From Bigelowiella natans CCMP2755 (lineage: Eukaryota > Cercozoa > Chlorarachniophyceae), in contig ADNK01000121.1 of NCBI GenBank assembly GCA_000320545.1, forward strand, positions 1-53,270: a DNA stretch of 53,270 nucleotides, in the 5' to 3' direction. Numbering within the stretch: the first letter of the stretch is position 1; the number at the start of each line of letters is the position of its first letter. Below the pieces are notes generated by a model. It saw only the letters and a list, made by a program, of their open reading frames with translations, did no database searches and was not told the origin of the DNA. The position numbers were made by a program, and so were the translations under genes. Positions 45,797-53,270 of this stretch are shown one piece after another.

Positions 45797-47288
45797 TTAC
45801 TCAGCCTCGGCCAATGCACATGTCGGGCTCTGGTGCGTAATAATGGCTGCCAAATTGCTTCTACAATGTACAGTATGATGGCTAGCCGCGATCTAGTCAT
45901 TAAGAAGAGCCCAGAGGTGCCATACACATGCACAGCGCGCGCAGATGCAGCAAAGCGCATAGCACCATGCTGCCGTAATGGGACTCCAAGACTTGCCTTA
46001 TGCATGAGATAGATGTAATGCAATGATTACATTTTTTAAAATAGTCATCCTAAGGTAGCTGCCATGTGAGCGGCAGATACAACGTTAAAATCATGCTAGT
46101 ATGGCTGTCATTAGTTTATGCGATTAGGACATATGTGTTTCACGTTTGCGAATGTTTGTTGTTGTTCCTCCCGGTTGTGCCGCATGTAATCAACGCGTTC
46201 GTACATGTTCCTTGCTCAGTCCACGCAAAACAATAATTGTAATCTATATCGAAACTAAAAGGCCGAAGAATTTATAAACACGTACCAATACACAAACATT
46301 TGGAAAGTATGCAGGGGTGCTTACTTTGTATCCCAGATGCGGTCATAGTGCGCAGCAGCTATGACCCGGTGCTGTGTGCCATTGGGCGACTATAATTGTG
46401 TCTGTTGTGGCAATGCATCTCAACAATAGATGCGTTATATATACCCCATAAAGGCTATAGAGCGTACCGGGTCAAAAACACATGTGTTCTCTGAGACATA
46501 TGTGGCTAAATTTATGTGTGTTATGTAACATCTATGTTTTTAAAAATAAAACTACATATGTTCGCACATGTGTACGCCATATAATCCATAAAGGCTTTAG
46601 AGCGTGGGAGTTGTGCTCTGCGCACGTGGCACACCCTAGCACCGTGCACCGAGATCGACGGATCGACGTGAGTGCATGCAATTTCAGTGAAGCTGCCAAA
46701 CTAGCAAAGCTTAGCATGTTGCTTTTCTAACATCTTAAAATGTGCAGTAAAACTTCGCTGTAACAATATGCATGTTTACAAGGCCGAAATCTAATCAATC
46801 AACAGCCTCGCTCATCCCGATATCAAACTATCATATACTAGCGTACGTACTAGTACATGCAGCATCTTATCATGCTGTCATGATCTTTTCCTGAATCTAG
46901 CAATGCGCAATCTCTTTAACTGCATGCTGCGTGCATAGCTGTAGTATATTGACCAGCGTGTTCGGGCTCGTGGCGCGCTCAGCCTATGCTAGTGGTTGGG
47001 GTTATGAATCAATCCTGATTTCAAATTGAGTTACTGCTGAAAATTGCAGGTTAATGCAACACAGTTGGTAGCAAATCTGCACGTTCATTCGTATTACCGA
47101 GCGAATAATTAGCTAATTCGCAGCCTGCCGCAACTCAAATCAGTGTTTCCCCTCTGATCATTTTGTGTTTCATTCAATTACATATTGACAAGTGAGGTAA
47201 CAACACAATTTTTGGGCTCCATTTTGAAGCGGTTGCGACACGCAGCTGCCCGCCAATTAGGAATACTCTACCCAATGTGACCTTCTCC
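45797..47288. other. Intergenic, INSIG to LYCHOS-like gene (tail-to-tail)
   Basis: Convergent 3' flanks. They hold a 20-base direct repeat at 46446 and 46586, and the shared word ATAGTCATCCTAA at 46041. Many GCATGC-type palindromes occur. No exon is supported. Confidence 0.5.
46446..46605 (+). repeat. 20-base direct repeat, copies 140 bases apart
   Basis: CCATAAAGGCTATAGAGCGT at 46446-46465 and CCATAAAGGCTTTAGAGCGT at 46586-46605 differ at one base. Flanks show weaker similarity (ATA before, G-rich after). Confidence 0.65.
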
Positions 47289-49832
47289 TTAATATGCGGT
47301 CGCTTGTGCTGCGATGGACGCAAGATTTTCCTTGTCACCGCCACGAAAGCATGATCTATGTAGCCACTTTAAGCCCTCTAGACAGCACGGGAAGTATTCA
47401 TCACACTTCCCGAACGACATTTTCCAAGCATGATCTAGAGGTTCCCTGAGAGCCCTGTCCGTCATACATGCAATGAATATCACAAATCCAATGCTGACTT
47501 TAAAGCCGATTGTGAACACAAAGACCGTCAATGTGTAAGCCGGGACCCCATTATCATCGTCGTCGAGGAACACATTTGAGATATAAATAATTGCCATGAG
47601 GACGATGCCACCGACGTTGTAGGTCAAAACTACAGAGTATCGTTCGAAATTGCTTATGATCTCCTGAGAGACGTAGGATATGACGCAATCATTGTTTGTG
47701 CCACCCTGTCGGTTGCCCATCAATGAGTAATTGTTATCCGCCAGGTCGTCTTCGCGGCTTTCCAATCGTGAGTGGATCTGCTTTTGGAAGCCCAGGTGCT
47801 TCTGAAATTGAAGGATGAAGAACAAGTTTGGTATCAGGGCCGAGATCTCAAATAGGAACTTCACCAACTCGGCTGCTTTGTTCGTCGAATACTCGCAGCG
47901 CATACCTACCCCAGTCCAGCTGCTTTGTTTGAAGATGGGCGTGAACCTCGTAAAGGCGATACATCCTATCATCAGTGCCGAACACCCCAGAATTGTCGGG
48001 TACCCCCACTTCGCAAGCAGCTTTAACTTTTCCGAATATCCGCGACATGACCAGTACATGTTTAGGACGAGAATCAGGGCGACCCCATTCCCAAAGTAGT
48101 GGAAGAAGTAGTTGAACATGTCCAGGACCATTACGTCTGTGTAACCCGTTTCAGCAGAGTCGCATATTACATCAGTCGTGAGCCATCCGGCACAGCAGGC
48201 GACGAAGAGAAGGAAGGCCACCCAGCTCTGACCGCGGATGCGTCGCGGCATCAGCGTTCCTAGCCCAATCGTCAACGCGCAAAGCGCCAGTGAGCAGCTG
48301 GCAATGTAACTAGAGATAATCATCGGAACCGAGTCTCCCCCATTGGCTGAGTCGTATGATTCACTCTTGCTATCGAGAGCTGCGCCAGCAAGGATCAGGC
48401 AGGGCACCGAGAGCATTAAGGACACCAAGATACCGCCCGCAGCAACCTTTTCCCTCACGCCGTACTTACTTGCAATCACAAAGGCCGTCGGTGCCGTGGG
48501 AAGCATGCCGTATATGAAAGCAAACTCTGTGTCTGTGCTGTCACCCGTGAGTAGTTTAGCAAACACTGCCATGACCAAAGGCATAAGAATCACTTTCACG
48601 CCAGTGAGGCATGATATCGTGGTTGCCTCCCCGGTTGACTTCTGGATGCTAATGGCTACTCCTAGAGCAAAGAGCGTGCAGCCCCCATAGCAAGTGGATA
48701 AGGCCTCAAAGAAGTCTTGTATAAAGAGTGGAATCTGCCTCTTTTCAACGATTTGGTTAACTAAAATCCCGAGTATGCACGAAATTACTAGGGGTGACTT
48801 TAAGAGGGTCACCGTCACGTTCATCCATACCTTCCACAAAGACTCCTCGTCCTCGGCTACGTCATCACTGTAATTACGCTCCATATCTCCACTGGACTTA
48901 GAATCGTCTAAAAACTTTTGCTCAGAATGAAAGTCACTGCCATCGTGCGAAATTGGAGACACCACTTTCGAATTTTCACTTCTTGCGAGCTTGCCGCCCT
49001 TTCTCTCACCAAACTGCAAATCTCCACGCACGTCGACAGATTCATTAGAGAGCTGAATGGACCTTCCATTTTTTCCTCCCTTTTGTGCATTGAGCTCTAG
49101 CAAGATTAGGCTGACCACGTTCAGAAATAGGAGCTGAAATGGCGCAAATAGGAATATGTAGGAAACATACTCCTTACCGAACGTAGAGGCAATAATCGGT
49201 ACCTAGAGAGGGATAGAGGGGAGATATAAACCAACCCAAAAAGTTGACGATGACGAAATCACTAATCAAATGAATGCAAAAAATGAGAGTCGCAGAGCGG
49301 CATTTTGTGTTGTTGTCATTAGATGTACTCACCCCCAACGCCACATCGTTGCTCTGCGTGGCGAATATGGTATAGATACCCATGGTACCCAGTCTGTTTG
49401 CATCCCCACTTGCGCCAAAATATGTGATTCCCGACGTGCAGAGATGAATCAGCGCTTTCGCAACTATCATCGCTCCAAGCACCCCGAAGTTGACACCATT
49501 TCTATTCATGGTTGCCAGCGAGTAGAAGAACACAGCCTAATAAGCAAAAATAAGCAAAAATCTTCAAATCAAGATCAATCGACAGCTTTTAGTACTTATT
49601 ACCGGTAAGGCAATCGTCGAGACGAACCTATTCAGCCCTTCAGCATGCTTCTTAGTGAAAACATGGGTTCTGGAGAGCAGCAGAAATTCCGTCATCAACA
49701 TCAGAAGGAATTCGGATATGTATTATTTCCCCTTCTAACATCATTCAATCAGTACCTCTTACAAACATAACCACAGGCTATGATCAAAGCCGTCGAGCCT
49801 ATTGCGGTCAGAAGGTTGCTAACAACACCCAT
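47289..49832 (-). CDS. LYCHOS (GPR155)-like transporter/receptor fusion
   Basis: In animals LYCHOS couples lysosomal cholesterol to mTORC1; it fuses a PIN-type (auxin efflux carrier-like) permease to a GPCR-like bundle. Exons 49756-49832, 49603-49669, 49333-49536 and 47289-49202 join in phase to 753 residues. The permease half shows GLNRFVSTIALPAVFFYSLA, GIYTIFATQSNDVALGVPII, LLKSPLVISCILGILVNQIV, FALGVAISIQKSTGEAT and FIYGMLPTAPTAFVIASKYG. A long hydrophilic loop (about 150-220) separates the permease halves. The second half has about seven more membrane segments, from SYIASCSLALCALTIGLG to FVFTIGFKVSIGFVIFIACM. The animal DEP domain is absent: the protein ends about 50 residues after the last helix in a Cys-rich, charged tail. 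Location in an acidic organelle membrane is inferred only from the family. Confidence 0.82.
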
Positions 49833-50123
49833 AGCTCATGAGGCGGAATGGAAAGAGTGTGTTCCGATGAATCATGTGCGACATAATTTTACACTTGCCG
49901 CTTCGCAAAAATACATACTGATTTACACGATTTTCTACCTAGGATTTCAAAATATCACAAAGGTTGTAAAAGTACCGCATGTAAAAGTATCCAGAGAGAA
50001 ATATCTGAAAATCTCCGAAATATCTGAACATCTCTGAGAGAATCAGGAAATTCCTGGAGGATCTGCTCGTGGCTCGCAGAATGAAAATCTGATTAGACGC
50101 CGACAACAAGCGATGAGAGGAGG
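49833..50123. promoter_or_regulatory. Divergent promoter region, LYCHOS-like / GNAT-like
   Basis: A short gap between two head-to-head genes. It contains loosely repeated TATCTGAAAATCTC-type words near 50000-50030. No known element is recognised. Confidence 0.35.
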
Positions 50124-51053
50124 ATGGCGACGGACTTCAAGTACAGAGTCAGAAGAGAAGATGGCCACCAACGACGGGGTCCAATTAGCAGTGGGCTGGA
50201 GGGGAAGGAGACCACGATTCATTCCAGCAGCAACAACAGCAGCTTCTCTTTACCAAGTAAGATGGCAACGATGGCAACCAAGCTCAGACGTGCAGACGGA
50301 CGAAAGAGCTCGCCATATCTCCTAGGACGGTACTCGACTGCTTCAGGTTTACTATTCGATGTATGCTACAAGAGAGATAAGGGCAGGGGGCCCCATTACC
50401 GCTTATTATTCCTCCATGCACGCGCCCGGAAGTTGAAAATGGGGTTTTTGCTATTCCAAGAGAATAAAAAAGAAGGGACTTTAGCATTTAAAGGGATGAA
50501 AGTTAGCGACGATTTCAGGGGACGGGGCCTATCTAAGCTTTTTCTAGCGATATGGATCGTGTTCACAGTTTCGCAAGGCCTCATACCAAACGCAAACATA
50601 ATCGAAAAGCCTGTTCTATCTTTACTGCTCCTACGATTTGAGTTCTTTCCTCTTAACAAAAAAAATTGCTTCAAATTGGCTCCGCCGAGCAGTAACCAAA
50701 GCTTGTTGTGGACGGAAAATCCAGCAAGATTCCATCAGGCATTTTCTAGAAAAGCCCGTACTGCCCAAGAAATTCGCTTACTCCCCCACAAACCGGAGAA
50801 GGCAGTAACAGTTTATACTTCAACGGGCTACTTTGTGAAAAATGCTCAACGTTCACTGGAGCTGGCAAAGACAGAATTGTCTGACGGAAGAATGCATTGG
50901 TTCACAGGATCAGGGGTTGTTTTAGGTAAGAGCTCTGACAGCCAAGTAGTAGGCTTCCACACCGCCGAAGTCATTTGCCTTCCACATTCCAAATTAGCCG
51001 ATCACATCATTGTCGACGCTCATGGATTCGGTGACCGTCGTCGTCTTTGCTAG
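50124..51053 (+). CDS. GNAT-like conserved protein of unknown substrate
   Basis: An intronless frame of 309 residues from the ATG at 50124. The segment LAFKGMKVSDDFRGRGLSKL (about 120-139) resembles GNAT motif A, where R-G-x-G-L binds the acetyl-CoA pyrophosphate; LAIWIVFTVSQGL would be the following helix. The first 60 residues are polar and basic. The C-terminal part (VTVYTSTGYFVKNAQRSLEL) has a Tyr/Phe-rich strand, also common near the end of GNAT folds. A Leu-rich segment (VLSLLLLRFEFFPL) could be a buried helix. The substrate is unknown, and a non-catalytic relative is possible. Confidence 0.55.
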   Translation: MATDFKYRVRREDGHQRRGPISSGLEGKETTIHSSSNNSSFSLPSKMATMATKLRRADGRKSSPYLLGRYSTASGLLFDVCYKRDKGRGPHYRLLFLHARARKLKMGFLLFQENKKEGTLAFKGMKVSDDFRGRGLSKLFLAIWIVFTVSQGLIPNANIIEKPVLSLLLLRFEFFPLNKKNCFKLAPPSSNQSLLWTENPARFHQAFSRKARTAQEIRLLPHKPEKAVTVYTSTGYFVKNAQRSLELAKTELSDGRMHWFTGSGVVLGKSSDSQVVGFHTAEVICLPHSKLADHIIVDAHGFGDRRRLC

Positions 51054-52076
51054 TCTTTGGAACAAGACAAACGTTCAATGATTTTAAAATTAAATGGCTC
51101 ATGTGGCTGTTCGCATGCACGTGTCGTAACACTGCGACGAGCAAGCAGCGTCAAGATGCATGATGGTCAAGTGCATGTTCTCCCGATGTGCACCCCACCT
51201 ATGTTATTGTTATATTCACAGCGCCGCTGCCATCTAGCCACGTCGTGCATGCACACGGCGATCGATTCACGACATGTGCTCTGTGATGGCTTATTTATTT
51301 GCACTCAAACTGTAGCCGTCTATACCTCCATGCTAGCAGTGTTGCATCCAATGCAGAGGCGCGACACACCGGAGGTGTCACATGTGCACTGCATGCTGCT
51401 GCATGTGCTGCTTCATTGACGGTCGCGCTGCACACACACGCGTGCCGGCTCCGATCACCACTTGATGCCACAATGTGCTCTACGCCAACAGCGAAACAGA
51501 AACGAATTCATTGTGCACGTGGGCAACTACTCGGGGTTGGATGGGGTCACAATTTCGTCATCACTAGATCAGCTACAGTGTTGGGCAGGCTGCTTAACGC
51601 ACTGTCGAGTGAATCTGCCAATCTTTTCTTCATCTGTGCCCTTCTTTCCCTCCCTTCTCCTCATTCCCTCTGTCCTTTGCTTCAGCATCAGCGTCGGTCT
51701 TTACCTGCTGCTGATTTTCTGACGAATTCTTCCCCATCTCGTCTTCCTCCACAACGACAACGTCCAGCTTATACCTATAATGTTAACGATGTATGAGTAA
51801 CAATGACGCGTGGCGGCGATGTGGAAATCCCTGCTGTTTGATTTTGTTTATTTACGCACTCGGCAGCGATGTCAAATCTAGAGCTTGGGGCCGCGTGCGA
51901 GACGTACCGAACGAACCTACCGAAGAATTGGGGGGGTGCGAAAGACACAATGAGGAGGGGATGGGGAACAACTGCATGGAATTTGACATCTTTTTTCAAC
52001 AATATTTCCTAATTCCGCTGCATAACACTTCACGTCCGGTATCATGCAGCAAGAAACAACACACAAACACACACAG

Positions 52077-52116
<40 letters not shown>

Positions 52117-52782
52117 GCTCACATATATATGATTTTACTTGATGCGATTAGGACGACGAAGTTGGATACGGAGGCAATTATTTGCGGCCGATGCTGACTG
52201 CGGTGCTTCTCTTCCTCCCTCTCCTTCAGCCACATACGCCTATAACAACAGTACAAAAGCAGCATGGAGAGGTAGGTTGAAATGTAGTACTAAAAGCATA
52301 AAAACATGAGCAAGAGGAGCACTGAGAAATAACAGGTCGACACTTCTGCTTGCACATAGTGTTTGGTAGAAGAGGCGAAAGGGCAAATTCTATCGTTCTT
52401 CTATGGGAAGGCACATCGGATCAAGACTCCAGAATTCTATGCATAGATTTGTGTGTGTGTGTGTGTGTGTGTGTTGTTTTATGTATGTTGCTTGGTTGAC
52501 TGCCTCTGCATCGTCGCCCTCCGTTGCATGATCGATCTGAAAGTTGAAGCGCACACACACACAATATGTCACTCTGTCGAAATACGGTATCTTCCACAAC
52601 ATGGCGGACGCAGACGTGGATTGATACCTGCACATCTGATTGGAAACCACCTACTTCGTCGGTCTCCCAAATGCTGCTATATATGTGAACACGTCATGCC
52701 AGGAAGAAAATAAGGGCAGAAACCGATGAAATAACGATTATGACGCTTATGATGCTGCTGCTTCTGCTGCTGCTACTGATAG

Positions 52783-52813
<31 letters not shown>

Positions 52814-53062
52814 AATGATGATGGTGATGGTGGTGATGACTCACCCGTGACCTGTGTGTGTACCATAAAGATATCGAAAGCAAAATGTGGTGCATAGTTC
52901 GTTTCAAAACTATATTTGGGAACGTACCTGTGTTATCATCAAGGTGAGCATCGGTTGTAGCTCATACCGCGCTCCTCCTGCAACTTTTAGAAAGTTGGCT
53001 ACCTACGTATTGCAACGGTGTGTATTCCATTCAAGTCTTTGTGGTCATTAGCTTATATGAAC
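51054..53062. other. Right-hand flank with repeats; no secure gene
   Basis: 51054-51500 is rich in GCATGC/TGCATG. (GA)n runs at about 52079-52114, (TG)n at 52450-52474 and (GAT)n at about 52782-52813. On the minus strand around 52857-52946 a frame reads YVPKYSFETNYAPHFAFDIF between splice-like borders, possibly an exon of the gene at the right edge, but its phase is not settled. Confidence 0.4.
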
Positions 53063-53270
53063 CCTTGCAACAGTGATAAGAAGATCTCCAAATGAAAAGT
53101 CTTCAGTGCCATCGTTATCCAATTGGTCGAGCTGCAATAAGATCGATTATTCCCATTAATGTAAAGCTTGATACATCCCAATAAATAGGCAACATAATCG
53201 ATTTTACCTCAAATAAAAAGTCCCAGGAAAATCCACGTACATCATCTATTGCTACTCGTTGCGTCTAACC
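53063..53270 (-). CDS. Candidate exons of a gene running off the right edge
   Basis: The exon at 53208 and beyond (IDDVRGFSWDFLFE) and the exon 53063-53131 (LDQLDNDGTEDFSFGDLLIT) join in phase with GT-AG borders. DNDGTEDFSFGD resembles an EF-hand calcium loop. The gene is incomplete and its family unknown. Confidence 0.35.

Noticed and set aside
46047-46480. A tRNA or small RNA gene in the gap after INSIG
   Set aside because: No A-box/B-box pair or acceptor-stem pairing could be made out by eye.
1-53270. CRISPR arrays, bacterial operons, rRNA or tRNA genes
   Set aside because: The direct repeats found are microsatellites or degenerate; no spaced array, tRNA cloverleaf or rRNA motif was recognised.

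Overview
The window is nuclear DNA of a unicellular eukaryote. Nearly every gene is split by GT-AG introns. The gene families are eukaryotic (WASH complex, Uev-type E2 variant, R2R3-MYB, INSIG-like, GPR155/LYCHOS-like), and genes lie on both strands with no operons. A CIA30-family gene whose product starts with a hydrophobic leader would fit an alga, perhaps a photosynthetic stramenopile, but the sequence does not prove a lineage. Exons were joined by matching splice sites, reading-frame phase and family similarity. Most genes below are internally phase-consistent; unresolved joints are named.

Layout: 211-4634 (+) is the C-terminal part of WASHC5/strumpellin, with long microsatellite-filled introns. 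5113-5517 is a small element with terminal inverted repeats. 5893-6906 (-) encodes mitochondrial ribosomal protein uL4 and is divergent from farnesyl diphosphate synthase at 7493-8961 (+). 10237-11747 (-) is a seven-exon CIA30-domain protein. 13533-13613 is a cluster of E2F-type sites in front of an unrecognised basic, low-complexity gene, 13707-18129 (+). 18670-20690 holds degenerate repeats. 20700-21219 (+) is a Uev-type E2 variant. 22629-23831 (-) is a Sel1-repeat protein with an N-myristoylation-type start. 24285-25476 (+) is an aldo/keto reductase. 26210-27998 (-) is an eight-exon membrane protein with a duplicated cysteine-rich module. 29200-36850 (+) is a large WD40-repeat protein. 41325-42896 (-) is an R2R3-MYB, with low-complexity exons downstream (38563-40908) that may be its C-terminus. 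43727-45796 (+) is a nine-exon INSIG-family protein. 47289-49832 (-) is a LYCHOS-like fused transporter/receptor. 50124-51053 (+) is a GNAT-like protein. The right edge may hold exons of another minus-strand gene.

Two intron styles alternate. MRPL4 (intronless), CIA30, Uev, Sel1, AKR, the cysteine-rich gene and LYCHOS have none or short, plain introns. WASHC5, the E2F-associated gene, WD40 and MYB have long introns packed with di- and trinucleotide repeats.

One theme is shared by distant genes: FPPS makes the sterol precursor, and the INSIG and LYCHOS families sense sterols in animals. Whether that reflects more than chance is untested. I found no CRISPR, rRNA, tRNA or recognisable autonomous transposon.
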